A program made the translations under genes and the position numbers. A stretch of DNA of 64,000 nucleotides, taken from assembly GCF_023159225.1 (NCBI RefSeq), contig NC_063188.1, positions 15,707,086 through 15,771,085 on the forward strand. Reading direction: 5' to 3'. The DNA is from Perognathus longimembris pacificus. Its lineage: Eukaryota; Chordata; Mammalia; Rodentia; Heteromyidae. Numbering within the stretch: the first letter of the stretch is position 1; each line of letters starts with the position of its first letter. Below are positions 1 through 10,292 of this stretch, piece after piece. The notes beneath the pieces were generated by a model. It worked only from the letters and a program-made list of their open reading frames with translations. It was not told the DNA's origin and made no database searches.

Positions 1-945
1 GTGCTGGTGAATCATACACATTTACTTCTACTTGTTTAAATATATTTTCATTTATTTATACAGAGATGGCTTATAATAAAGCTACCATTAAACACTGGTG
101 TCAGAAAACTACCAATGAGACCTCATTTTTTAACATCCATGATAATAATACAGATGCCAATTGATATGTAGTTGTCCTTTCTCTGTACAAATATTAAAAT
201 AATATTTCTACTTGAGTGCTCAAAGATAATGTTGCTTTGGTCCCAGCCACAGAAAAATAAATGAAAGAGAAGATGTCTTGAGGAGAGGTAGAACTTTTTT
301 AAAATTGGTATTTGCTCCAAATGTACAGTTTACAGACAAACCACAACTATTGAACTAGATTGAAAAGGATCTGTAATTCAAACACAACTATGTAAAATCT
401 TGTGGTGATTTAAAAATTCATAACCTCAATTTCAAAGTACTATTTCCATCCTAGGAAGATTAAAAAAACAAACAAATTTGCCCCTGCTTTGCAATTGAGT
501 TGCTAAATACCAAGACAGTTGTGGGTTAGGCAGCAGTGCAGGGGAGGAAAGAAAAGAATGGTTTGGTGGTAGAAAAGTAGACAGATGCTATATTTAGCTA
601 ACTAAAAGTAATGTTCGCTTTCATCTTAGTGTGTTTAATGGGAATTTCCAAGAATTGTTACCTTGACAATGACTCTGGAGAAATAAGATCTGGACTTCTT
701 CTAACAAAAAGCTTTCTTTCCCCCTCTTTGGACAGTTTTTCATTCATTCTCTGACATGTAGATAATAGTTAACTGTTTAAATAGTGATACCAAAAACAGA
801 CTAGAGAAATTTTAGTTTTTCCGGTTTTATTCAAGTAGGACTGGAAAAATTAAAGTTGCATGTAAAGTGAACCGCAAAATGTCATTCTATGTATACCTGT
901 ACATTGTGGACAAATCACTTCAGCCAGGCTTATTAAAATATCTGC
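1..945. other. Unassigned AT-rich sequence
   Basis: I recognise no gene, SINE or LTR here. The sequence is AT-rich, has no long open frame, and looks like unique or very old repeat-derived intergenic DNA. Confidence 0.5.
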
Positions 946-947
946 TC

Positions 948-1030
948 AGTGCTAGAGAGGTAGCTTCATTGTAGAGCACTTGCCTAGCCTATGCCAAAGG
1001 CCTGGGTTCAATCCTCAGCATTCAAGGATT
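948..1030 (+). mobile_element. ID-like (tRNA-Ala-derived) SINE monomer
   Basis: A single diverged ID-type monomer. The box A-like stretch with GTAGAGCACTTGCCTAG and the box B-like GGGTTCAATCC are visible. No right monomer follows, so it is an older or truncated form. Confidence 0.65.
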
Positions 1031-1057
1031 AAAAACTTAATTTAAAAATAATTAAAT

Positions 1058-1292
1058 GCTGCCAAGCACTTGTGTTTCACACCTATAATCCTAGCTACTC
1101 ACAAGTCTGAGATCTGAGGATCACAGTTCAAACCCAATCCAGGCAGGAAAATCCGTGAGACTCTTATCTCCAATGAACCACTGAAAAACTGGAAGTGGTG
1201 CTGTGATTCAAGTAGTAGAGCTCAAGCTTTGAGCACAAAGAGGCATACGGACAGCACCCAGGCCCTGAGTTCAAGCCCCATGACCGGCCCAC
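1058..1292 (+). mobile_element. B1-Geo composite SINE
   Basis: The B1-like head carries the 7SL-derived text CCTATAATCCTAGCTACTC and GAGATCTGAGGATCACAG. It runs into the right monomer found in IDL-Geo, ending in GAGTTCAAGCCCC. Confidence 0.85.
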
Positions 1293-1615
1293 AACACATA
1301 AAACGTCTTTCACCAGTTAATTTTTTATTATGGCAGTAATATTTAAAATATATTCTGCCTGCCCATGGACGATCTTGACCAAGAGGTCCCCAGTTTCTAG
1401 TTCCACTGCCACCAGCTGCTTGCACACAATGCACAGCCTGTGTGTGCTATGGGGATGTCCTTATTTTCTGCAGAACATGTGCATGCTGAATGGAGTCATT
1501 CAGTGCACAGAGACAAGTTCTCTTCAGAAAAGGTACTAGCCAACTTACTTCTCTGCAGTCATCCCAAACCCAGGAAGGGTCTGGTGATGGGGGCAAAGGT
1601 AGGGATTTTTTTCTT

Positions 1616-1845
1616 GTCAGTTGTGGGGCCTTGAACTCTGGGCCTGGGTGCTATCCCTGAGCTCTTCAGCTCAAGGCTAGTGCTCTATCACTTGAACCAC
1701 AGCACTACTTCCGGTTTTCTGGTGGTTCATTGGAGATCAGAGTCTCGTGGACTTTTATTGCCTAGGCTGGCTTTGAACCTCTGTCCTCAGATCTCAGCCT
1801 CCTGAATAGCTAGGATTACAGACGTAAACCACCAGCACCCGGCAA
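1616..1845 (-). mobile_element. B1-Geo composite SINE
   Basis: Reverse-complement copy: the Geo-type right monomer comes first on the plus strand and ends in the B1 text GCCTCCTGAATAGCTAGG. It abuts the SRM pseudogene, so it may have inserted at or near its truncated 5' end. Confidence 0.85.
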
Positions 1846-1854
1846 AGACGGGGC

Positions 1855-2520
1855 TAATTTACAGAAAGGCGGTGAAGCACCTGTCTGTGGAAGGTCATCA
1901 TCTAGGTGTCCAAGAAGTTCCTAGGCATAAGCATTAACTACCCCAGCTCAAAGCTGCCCTTATATATGGGTGAGAGTTTTGAGTTCATGAATCAGGACTA
2001 GGATAGCTTGGATGTTATCATTACCTACTCCTCATACTTCATGGGTCCTGCTGAGAGCTTCTGCAAGCACTCCTTGTACCAGTTCAAGAAGATAAGTAAA
2101 AGGAGGAGGCATTCTCTGCTGTTAGAGTACGTGCTGACAACTGTATTTGGACCTCACTATGGACATGAAGCAGTTCTGTAAGTCACTCTTCCCAGAGGCC
2201 ATTTCTACACCAACCACCCCAGCTCTATGTGCCCCAATGACCAGATTCACTTCATTCTACCAAGCACCACCCTGAACACCAACTTCCTGGAGCCCTTACT
2301 GCAGCGGATACAGGCACAGAATGAACAGGTGCTACAGCTCAGATAGGCACCTGACAGCCTTTGTACTGCCTAAGTTTTCCTGCCACGCCAGGTGAATGAT
2401 GAGTTGAGTTCAGGAGACACTGCCCAACACAGCTTGGGAACTTCTGGGGTGCTGTGATCCAGAAACTCTTGGCAGCTCCTGCCCACCAACAAATAAAAGC
2501 CCCAGATTACTGCCTCTCCT
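1855..2520 (+). pseudogene. SRM: Processed pseudogene of spermidine synthase (5' truncated)
   Basis: The parent makes spermidine from putrescine and decarboxylated S-adenosylmethionine. The retrocopy keeps, in order, VKHLSVE (about 1872), VSKKFL (1906-1923), FEFMNQD (1978-1998), DVIIT (2011-2025), MGPAES (2041-2058), MKQFCKSLFPE (from 2165) and AFVLPKF (2357-2377). These follow the C-terminal part of the roughly 300-residue enzyme. It is dead: a TAG lies at 1999-2001, about ten codons are missing after VKHLSVE, and the frame shifts between 2058 and 2165. No introns interrupt the homology, and a 3'UTR-like tail with AATAAA at 2492-2497 follows, so it is a processed copy. The 5' half is absent. 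I identified it by recalling the family's conserved peptides; no search was run. Confidence 0.85.
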
Positions 2521-2888
2521 GTTCCACTGGGCCTAGGCACTCTGTCTCCGTGCTTGTCTTTCTCTCTGCATGACATTCAGCTTCTAAGCTGTGTACCACA
2601 CCATCACTCTTACCTTCTGTTTCCCTTTAGCATATGGATGTATTTATCACATAAAGACAGGACATTGTGGTATATACCAGTAGTCCCAGCTACTGCAGAC
2701 ACTGTGGCAGGAGTATTTCTTCAGTGTAGTAGTTGGACACTAGCTTTGGCCATATAGCAAGAGAAAAAGGATGAGACACAGGAAGTGGGTAGGAATAAAG
2801 GGAAGAAGGAAGGAAGGAAAATGCCACTACAAGCTTTTACATAGTCATTGTATTAACATGCATTTTTATTTGTCTTAAATACGATTAG

Positions 2889-3128
2889 GATGACAACTGG
2901 GCTCATGTCTATAGTCCTAACTACTCAGGAGGCTGAGATCTGAGGACTGCAGTTCAAAACCAGCTCAGGCAGGGAACTCTATGAGTCTCTTTATCTCCAA
3001 TTAACCGGAAACCAGAAAACCAGAAAACCGGAAGTGGCACTGTGGCTCAAAGGGTAGTGCACCAGCCGGTTGCTGAAGAGCTCAGGGACAATACCCAGGC
3101 CCCAGAGTTCAAGCTCCATGACTAACTT
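2889..3128 (+). mobile_element. B1-Geo composite SINE
   Basis: B1 head with CTACTCAGGAGGCTGAGATC, followed by the Geo right monomer (GTGGCACTGTGGCTCAAAGG). A short internal triplication of an AACCAGAAA-like motif lies at the junction near 3006-3030. Confidence 0.85.
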
Positions 3129-3149
3129 AAAAAGGAAGAAAGAATAGAA

Positions 3150-3613
3150 TGACAAAATTACATGTCAAAGCTTATGCTTAAAATTTTAGGAAAGTTCCAG
3201 TTTTCCAAAGTTATACTATTTTGTATTTCTGCCAACAATATATCAGAATTCCAGTTGTACCACATTCTTATCAACCTGTGATATAATACTTTAAAAATAG
3301 AGCATTTGTACAATGGAACAGTCTATAATTTGATTGTCTCCATGAAGAATGAGGTATTTGTTACGGGCTTAGTACCAGCTATTTGTCTTTGTGGGTAAAA
3401 TGGCTGCAAATATTTTGCCCATTTGATTAAATCAGATTATTTAAATCAAATTTATATGAGCTGGATATAAATATATTTGAATGTGAATTTTATATATTCT
3501 GGATATAAATCTTTTATCATATTACCTTTTCACCCAGTCTGTAGTTACAGTTTTATTCATCTTAATAGTGCTAATAATCTTTCAAACAGAAAAATTTTAC
3601 AATTTTGATGAAG

Positions 3614-3651
<38 letters not shown>

Positions 3652-4181
3652 CAGTCCTGGGCCTTGGACTCAGGGCCTGAGCACTGTCCCTGACTTCTTC
3701 CCGCTCAAGGCTAGCACTCTGCCACTTGAGCCACAGCGCCGCTTCTGGCCGTTTTCTGTATATGTGGTGCTGGGGAATCGAACCTAGGGCCTCGTGTATC
3801 CGAGGCAGGCACTCTTGCCACTAGGCTATATCCCCAGCCCTGATGAAGTTCTCTTGATCAATTCATTCTTTTTAAGGATTAAGTTTTTGGTTGTATCTAA
3901 GAAAGTTTTGCTTGACCAAGATCTCAGAGGACTTTCTCACATATTTTCTTCTAGAATAGTAGTAGTCTTATATAATACATTTAAGTCTATAATATTTTAG
4001 TTGTTTTATATAGGGAATGATATGATTGAAGCTCTTTTGTTACGTGTGTGTGTCTGATTGTTCTAATACAACTTAGTGAGAAAAATATCATTAACTAACA
4101 GATTTACATTTGGGGCTTTGCCAAAAGTTAGTTTTTAATATGAGCATGTTGAAAAAATTTTGAACTCATTTTTATTTCACT
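3150..4181 (-). mobile_element. Old L1 fragment, antisense, split by a SINE
   Basis: The plus strand reads like the complement of an L1 ORF2 3' region, including the GGATATAAATCTTTTATCA stretch (complement of the common tgataaaagatttatatcc type) and long T-rich text. The copy at 3620-3840 interrupts it. The subfamily is not assigned. Confidence 0.6.
3606..3855 (-). mobile_element. IDL-Geo dimeric SINE with perfect target duplication
   Basis: The poly(T) start at about 3620 is the A-tail of a minus-strand insertion. The element runs to about 3840. The flanking duplication TGATGAAGTTCTCTT appears at 3606-3620 and 3841-3855 without mismatch, marking a fairly recent L1-type retroposition into an older L1. 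Confidence 0.95.
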
Positions 4182-4723
4182 AGTTTATGTTGGGATCTTT
4201 AGCCTTCAGCCTTGGCGGGGAGCTTGACGCCCCTCCCCCAAGCCCTGGGGGAATGCGGAAGCAGGCTGCCCTCTCTGGGTCCGCCCTTGCACCCAGCCCC
4301 CAACTCTCCAGCCAGCCCCGGCGTCTCCCAGCCTAGCCAGCCCGGCGCCTACCAGCCCCGCCCTGGCTTGGCGCTCTCGAGTGACGTTAGCTCAAGGGGA
4401 GATCATGTGACAGCTTTCAGCCTATCGGCATCCTGGCCAATCCCCTCCTCTCGGAATCATCCCCCGGTGTCTTTGTCCTAATAAAGTTAGTTCTCGAAAC
4501 TGACCCCGAGACTTGCGTACGCCGACTTTGTCTATTGGTAAGGAAGTGGGCACGCTTTCTCGGATCGGCCACGCGCGGCAGGACGGTGCTGGCTCCCCAC
4601 CCCACCCTAGCTTCATCTGCGGGCCGGGTGACTAGGGGAGAGGGCGTGAAAGGGAGTCTGAAAAGAAGAGTAGCTGAGCCTTGTTCCCTACGCTGGGAGA
4701 GGCTACCGAGCCCAACAAGTTTA
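4182..4723 (+). mobile_element. Solo LTR, ERV class II-like (copy A), 6-bp TSD
   Basis: The LTR spans 4188-4717 (530 bp), starting TGTTGGG and ending CCCAACA. It is flanked by the perfect 6-bp duplication AGTTTA (4182-4187 and 4718-4723). The polyadenylation signal AATAAA at 4480-4485 sets the plus orientation, and a CRE-like GTGACGTTAG lies upstream of it. The element is GC-rich with many CpGs. Six-bp duplications are typical of ERVK/IAP-like elements. No internal retroviral sequence remains, so it formed by LTR-LTR recombination. Confidence 0.9.
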
Positions 4724-4846
4724 TCTTCTGGTAATGTACTGGGTTTGAACTCAGGCCTCACGCTTGCTAGGCAGGTGCTCTGCCACTTGACCCATGCTTC
4801 TAGCCTTGTTTGTTTGCTTTATATACCATCAACACATTATAGTCTT

Positions 4847-5046
4847 TTTTTTTTTGGCCAGTCCTAGGCCGTGAACTCAGGGCCTGAGCACTGTCCCTAG
4901 CTTCTTTTTGCTTAAGGCTAGCACTCTGCCACTTGAGCCACAGTGCCACTTCTGGCCACTTTCTGTATATGTGGTGCTGGGGAATTGAACCCAGGGCCTC
5001 ATGTATATGAGGCAGGCACTCTTGCCACTAGGCCATATCCCCAGCC
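4847..5046 (-). mobile_element. IDL-Geo dimeric SINE
   Basis: Minus-strand copy with poly(T) start. The duplication ACATTATAGTCTTT is found on both sides (about 4831 and 5047). Confidence 0.95.
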
Positions 5047-5181
5047 CCACATTATAGTCTTTACTGTAGTTTTATACTAATTATTAAAATTGAGGAATAT
5101 TAGGTTCAACTCTTTTTCCATGGCTCTTTTGGCTATTCTGTTTGGGTTTTTTTGGTGGGGGGTGGGGTTTTTTGTTTGTTT

Positions 5182-5369
5182 GCCAGTCCTGAGCCTTGAA
5201 CTCAGGGCCTGAGCACTGTCCCTGGCTTCTTTTTGCTCAAGGCTATCACTCTGCCACTTGAGCCACAGCGCCACCTCTGGCCGTTTTCTATATATGTGGT
5301 GCTGAGGAATCAAACCCAGGGCTTCATGTATACGAGGCAAGCACTCTTGCCAGTAGGCCATATTCCTAG
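5182..5369 (-). mobile_element. IDL-Geo dimeric SINE
   Basis: Minus-strand copy starting GCCAGTCCTGAGCC and ending GGCCATATTCC. It is slightly more diverged than its neighbour at 4847. Confidence 0.9.
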
Positions 5370-5405
5370 ACATTTTTTTTGCTATTCTAAGTGCTTTAAT
5401 TGTTT

Positions 5406-5510
5406 TCCTTCCTTCCTTTCCTCTTTCCTTCCTTTCCTCCTTTCCTCCTTCCTTCCCTCCTTCCTTCCCTTCTTCCTTCCTTCTTTCCCTCCTTCCTTCC
5501 TTCCTATATT
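5406..5510 (+). repeat. (CCTT)n/(CTTT)n microsatellite
   Basis: Imperfect pyrimidine tetranucleotide tract immediately before the inverted LTR. Confidence 0.9.
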
Positions 5511-5524
5511 TGTATTTCTTTTTG

Positions 5525-6050
5525 TATGGGTGTTGGGGTTTTTTGCCCCTCCCGGCTCGGACTCTTACTTCTTCCTTTCCACTCTCCCTTTCACGCCCTC
5601 TCCCCTAGTCATCCGACCTGCAAATAAGCTAGAGTGGAACGGGGGAGATAGCTCCGACCTGGCGCGCACGTGGTCTGCCGCAGATATGTGCTCGCCTCCT
5701 TACGCTAGAAGTCTGGCGTACATATGCAATGGGGCTGGCTTCTTAGAGCGAACTAACTTTATTGAGACAAGGACAAGGGGAGATGATTCCGAGGGAGGGG
5801 TTTGGCCAGCATGTCGATAGGCTGAAAGGTATCACCTGACCCCCCAAGGGCTAACGTCACTCGAGCACGCCGAACCAGGCGCGGTTGGTAGGCGCCAGGC
5901 TGGCTAGCATGGGTTGGGTTGGGGGCTGTTTGCCCAACCGGTTTCTCTGGATTCCAATCCAGAGGGGGTAGCAGGGCCGCATTCCCCAGGGCTGGGGGAG
6001 GTGCATCAAGCCCCTTCCATCAAGGGGAAAGATGGATGCCAACATATGGG
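5525..6050 (-). mobile_element. Solo LTR, ERV class II-like (copy B), inverted relative to copy A
   Basis: The LTR spans 5531-6044 (514 bp) between perfect 6-bp duplications TATGGG (5525-5530 and 6045-6050). On the plus strand it starts TGTTGGGG and ends GCCAACA. TTTATT at 5758-5763 is the complement of its polyadenylation signal. It is clearly the same family as the LTR at 4188-4717, sharing the CRE-like block and the GGGAGAGGGCGTGAAAGGGA block, but substitutions and small indels show the two are not a recent duplication. Confidence 0.9.
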
Positions 6051-6053
6051 GTA

Positions 6054-6104
6054 TGTGTGTGTGTGTGAGAGAGAGAGACAGACAGACAGACAGAGAGAGC
6101 TACT
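6054..6104 (+). repeat. (GT)n(GA)n(CAGA)n compound microsatellite
   Basis: A short compound simple repeat directly after the right target duplication of the LTR. Confidence 0.85.
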
Positions 6105-6174
6105 ACTGGGAATTGAACTCAGAGTGTAATATCTGATATAACAGATAATAACTTATTCAAAAATAGTAAGCTGA

Positions 6175-6382
6175 GGGGCTGGGGATATGGCCTAGTGGCA
6201 AGAGTGCTTGCCTCGTATACATGAGGCCCTAGGTTCAATTCCCCAGCACCACATATACAGAAAATGGCCAGAAGTGGCGCTGTGGCTCAAGTGGCAGAGT
6301 GCTAGCCTTGAGCAAGAAGAAGCCAGGGACAGTGCTCAGGCCCTGAGTCTAAGCCCCAGGACTGGCCAAAAAAAAAAAAAAT
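6175..6382 (+). mobile_element. IDL-Geo dimeric SINE, reference-quality copy
   Basis: Left monomer: GGGGCTGGGGATATGGCC, box A-like TAGTGGCAAGAGTGC, box B-like GGTTCAATTCC. Right monomer: TGGCTCAAGTGG and GAGTCTAAGCCCC, then an A tail. The target duplication AATAGTAAGCTGAG is on both sides. This copy shows the full dimer plainly. Confidence 0.95.
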
Positions 6383-6429
6383 AGTAAGCTGAGATGCTTC
6401 TAAATAAATGAAAGGATTAAGAACATATG

Positions 6430-6432
<3 letters not shown>

Positions 6433-6474
<42 letters not shown>
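6433..6474 (+). repeat. (CA)n microsatellite
   Basis: About 20 CA dinucleotides in an uninterrupted run at the edge of an L1 3' fragment. Confidence 0.95.
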
Positions 6475-6475
<1 letters not shown>

Positions 6476-6476
<1 letters not shown>

Positions 6477-7018
6477 GGAATTTTACTCATCCATCAGAAA
6501 TAATGATATTGTACCATTAATAAAGAAATGGAAAGGAGAAAAAATTATATAAAGTGAAGTGAGTCAGACTCCGAGAAATACAGGTTACATGGTTTTCCTT
6601 TGTAGTAGCTAGAATGTACCTTTAAAACTATAAGTAAACACACTGGGTGCTATGTACATGGTTACAGATGAATTAAATGAAGCTAAATAGGCTGTACTGA
6701 GAGTTCAGATAGTGGAATTTTGTACAAACACAAAGTAATAGTCCAACAAAATAAGCACCAGGAAATGGGTGCTTGCAAGAGGAGGAAATAGGCCAAGGGG
6801 AGATGGGTAACAAATGAAGGAGGGAAGGGGATAGAATTACATTAAGAACTCATGGTATATACCACAAAATAAAGAAAAGTAAGGTAAGGCACAATGTGAA
6901 AGGGGTATGAATATGGAAATGTGCGATACTGATCAAGATGCATTGTCTTCATAAACTGCTTTGTTATATGGTACCTCCTTTGTACAACTACCTAAAGTAA
7001 TTTAAAAAAATACTGATG
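6476..7018 (+). mobile_element. L1 ORF2 3' end and 3'UTR fragment
   Basis: ATGGAATTTTACTCATCCAT is the decayed form of the ORF2 C-terminal stretch common to mammalian L1s. A purine-rich 3'UTR-like section and an A-rich end follow. No frame is open. Confidence 0.7.
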
Positions 7019-7070
7019 TTAGTAACACATGTGAAATATATAAAAATCATATTGTAAAAGATGCAAGAAC

Positions 7071-7292
7071 TGGGCAGTGGCTCACGCCTGTAATCCTAAC
7101 TATGCAGGAAGCTGAGATCTGAGAATTAGGGTTCAAAGCCAGCCTGGGCAGGAAAGTCTGTGAGACTCTTATCTCCAATTAACCTCTAGAAAACCAGAAG
7201 TGACACTGTGGCTCAAGTGGTAGAGTGCTATCCATGAGCTGAAGAGCTCAGGGACAGCACCAAGGCCTAGAGTTCAAGCTCCTAACCGACAA
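7071..7292 (+). mobile_element. B1-Geo composite SINE
   Basis: Well-kept copy: B1 head with GCTCACGCCTGTAATCCTAA, right monomer with TGGCTCAAGTGGTAGAGTGC, and a short A-rich tail. Confidence 0.9.
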
Positions 7293-7439
7293 AAAGAAAA
7301 AAAAGATGCCTGAAGGAATTGGGACTACTGTTACCTACACTGTGTGTGAATGTGCTATTGGAAAGTACATGTAAAGGAGTTGTAAATGTGTATTTCATAC
7401 TGTAAGTTTTACAATTTTTTAAATCAGCATAATTGCTGT

Positions 7440-9250
7440 ATTAATAGAGGAAAGAAAATGGACTGATACAGAATGCACAATTAAAGTCAGAATATATCAA
7501 AGAAGAACAGAATATATCTAATGATAAAGGGGTCCATTCTCAAAGTTGTTAGGATAATATTGAATATGTATACACCGAACAATAGAGTGCTAAAGTTGGC
7601 AGAATTGCAAGGAGAAATGAGCAAATACACTAGAGTGAGCACTTCAATGCTCCTTTAATCAGGAATTGATGGATGCCACAGGCAGAAAAAGAAGGATGTG
7701 CCTGAATTGAACAACACCATTAATTAATCTAAATGACATTTACAGAACACAGCCAAATATACACTGTTCTGAAGCTTAAATGTCATGTTCCCCAAATATA
7801 AAACACACACTACCAACTTTAAAGGAAATCATAAAAGGGGTGACATTGTCCAAAAATAATTGTACTCATTACCTGACTTATATAACTAGAACCCCTCTGT
7901 ACATTGCCTTTACAATAACAATAAAAATTAAAATTAAAAAAGAAGTCACACAGTACAGCGTCAGTATAGTAAAATTCAACTGGAAATTAATAGTAGAAAA
8001 ATAGCTATAACAATCTCAAAATACTTGGGAGACTAAGCAATGCATCTCTAAGGAGCAAATGAGGCAAAGATGCCTCGAGGAAATATTTAAAACATTTTGA
8101 ACTAAATGGAAATGAAAATACAACTTATTAAAATGTGTGGAATGGAATAAAGGCAATACACAGATGGAAATCTATGATACTGATGTATGCATTAGAAAAT
8201 ATATGTAATTGGTAATTTAAGTAGGAAGCTCAAAAGGAAGAGCAAATTAAATCCAAAGTCAACAGAATAAAAGAAATAATAAAAATTAAATAGAAATCAA
8301 AAAATTGACAACAAGAGATTGTAAGCGAAAATCAAGAAAATTAAATACTGGTTTTTGGGGGAAAAAACAAAATTGATTAAAAAAACTCAGACAAAGGAAA
8401 TCAGAAAGAGACAAATAAAAAGAATCATCTCAACAGATATTACAAGATAAAACAGTGTTATAAATAACTCTATGCCTACAAATTTCATAGATTACAAATT
8501 TGATTAGATTAAATGAACCAGTTTTTGAAAGAATTAGAGCTAGGGAAATTTAAGCCAGGAGGAATAAAGCAAATGTTCAAATATCTATTAAAGAGACTTA
8601 ATGCAGTAAATCAGAAAATACCATGTCTAGATGAATCCTACTAAATACGTAAAGAAAAATAAAATATCAGTATTCTACAATACCTTGCAGAAAGAGAGAA
8701 TTCTTCCTAATTATTTGAAAGGTTAACATTCTCCTAATAGTTAGTCACACATTACAAGAATAATAAAATACAGACCAATATCTCTTTTGAACACAGATGC
8801 AAAAAGGCCCAAGAAAATTGCAAATTAATCCAGCAATATATAAAAAGAATAACAAGGGACAAGTGGGACTTATTTCAAATATAGAAGAATGGTTCAACCT
8901 CAACAAATCAATGAATGTAATTCATCACATCAAATGATTAATGAAGAAAAATTACATGATCATATCAATAGACTTAGAAAAATCATTTGACAAAGCCAAC
9001 ATCTGTTTGTGATAAATCCTTTCAGAAAACAATACAGGGGAACCACATTAACCTAAAAAAAAAACCAATGTTTATTAAAAAATCTTATACCTAACAATAA
9101 TTAGTGGTCAGAAACTAAATACTTTTCCCAAATAGAAAGAAGACATGTATCACTTATCATTCCTATTCAACTTTGTCCTGGAAATCCTGGCATATGTATT
9201 AATAAGATAAAAGGAAAGTTTGAACTTCAAAGTAGAAATCTTGTAATGAT
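7440..9250 (+). mobile_element. Old L1 ORF2, endonuclease to reverse transcriptase part
   Basis: Decayed L1 ORF2 in sense order. The 7500-7780 part resembles the endonuclease region, 7950-8330 the linker, and 8340-9240 the reverse transcriptase. Translating around 8890-9000 gives a broken version of the 'slnaekafDki' region seen in L1s. Many stops and indels are present. A younger L1 3' end sits at 7785-7945. Continuations of the same L1 appear at 11440 and 12640. Confidence 0.7.
7785..7945 (+). mobile_element. L1-type 3' end with A-rich tail
   Basis: Shares the terminal block ACCCCTCTGTACATTGCCTT, then AATAA-rich text, with copies ending near 9720 and 11320. The shared terminus indicates retroposed 3' ends of one LINE lineage or a derivative. 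Confidence 0.65.
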
Positions 9251-9404
9251 AAAGGCTCTGATTATATAGCCTAAGGATAGCATACATCTTGTTCTCAGAA
9301 TGAATAAAACTTGAGACTTAATATTGACTCCTCCATTTGCCTATCTGTTATTGATGATGTTCTTGTATCACCTTCCTGTGATTGTATATACACTATCTCT
9401 GTAA

Positions 9405-9720
9405 TCTTATCTGAGTATATTGGAAACCGTGTATACTGGTATTAGAAGTGGGAAATTGAAAGGAAATACCAAAATTGAGAGACACAGGGTAAAAAAAAAG
9501 ACAAACACTACAAAAGCAATACTTGCAAAACTGTTTGGTGTAAGTGAACTGAACACCTCAGGGGGGGAAAGGGAAAGGGGGTGGAGAGAGGGGGGAATGA
9601 GGGACAAGGTAACAAACAGTACAAGAAGTGTATCCAGTGCCTAGCGTATGAAACTGTGACCTCTCTGTACATCAGTTTGATAATAAAAATTTGAAAAAAT
9701 AAAATTTAAAAAAATCCTCA
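9405..9720 (+). mobile_element. L1-type 3' end
   Basis: Ends with GACCTCTCTGTACATCAGTT, a GATAATAAAAA signal and an A-rich tail. A G-rich polypurine tract (9560-9600) precedes the end, as in many L1 3'UTRs. It inserted next to the old ORF2. Confidence 0.7.
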
Positions 9721-9812
9721 CTCATTCTCTTTCTGAAAAAAAAAGATAAAAGGAAATAAGAGATACAAAGATTAGTAAACAAGACATAAAACTCTTTCCT
9801 ACAAGTGATATG

Positions 9813-10256
9813 ATGGCCTGTTGGGGGTTTTTAGCCTCCCGCGCTCTCCTGCCCAGACGGGCCAAGAAGAGGAAAAGGCCAACGAACTGCCACCCAGCCC
9901 CCCTTTCATCGGAGGACACACAGACAGTCCGGGAGCAAAGTCAACGCTAAGACTCGTTTAATGGTGGCAATGAGCTGTTCTTTTAAACGGATTGGAGGGG
10001 GGTGGAAAAGGAGGGGTACGTGCACCTATGTAGGGGCTGTGATTGGATGCCTGAGCTGTCCGTCAGGGTGGAGCTCCAAGGGACCTCCCTGAGGGGCGGC
10101 CTACATCTACATCAAGGCCCACAGGACCGCCTCTGGGTTCACCACCAGCGGCCATCTTGGCTCACATGCTGTCCGAGGCTGGGAAAAAAGGCGGGGCCAG
10201 CTAGAACCACCTCTTAATGATGCAAGGCGTCCTGGCAGGTGTGACCCACAATGGCC
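9813..10256 (-). mobile_element. Solo LTR, ERV class II-like, 6-bp TSD
   Basis: The LTR is 9819-10250 (432 bp) between perfect duplications ATGGCC (9813-9818 and 10251-10256). TTTAAT at 9957-9962 is the complement of an ATTAAA polyadenylation signal, giving minus orientation. It is GC-rich and contains a CATCTTGG YY1-like core near 10153. The sequence differs from the LTR pair at 4.2-6.0 kb. Confidence 0.88.
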
Positions 10257-10292
10257 TATTTAGAACCCCCTCTATAAAAATACTCTCAAACT

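Noticed and set aside
5233..5820. 195-codon open frame, the longest in the window
   Set aside because: It runs through an antisense IDL-Geo SINE, a (CCTT)n microsatellite and the solo LTR. It has no protein homology and is not a gene.
4188..6044. A complete provirus between the two LTRs
   Set aside because: The LTRs are in opposite orientation with different target duplications, and the sequence between them is SINEs and a microsatellite with no gag, pro, pol or env sequence.
6175..6382. tRNA gene candidates suggested by box A and box B motifs
   Set aside because: The motifs belong to SINE monomers with A tails and target duplications. No cloverleaf with a proper anticodon arm and acceptor stem is visible.
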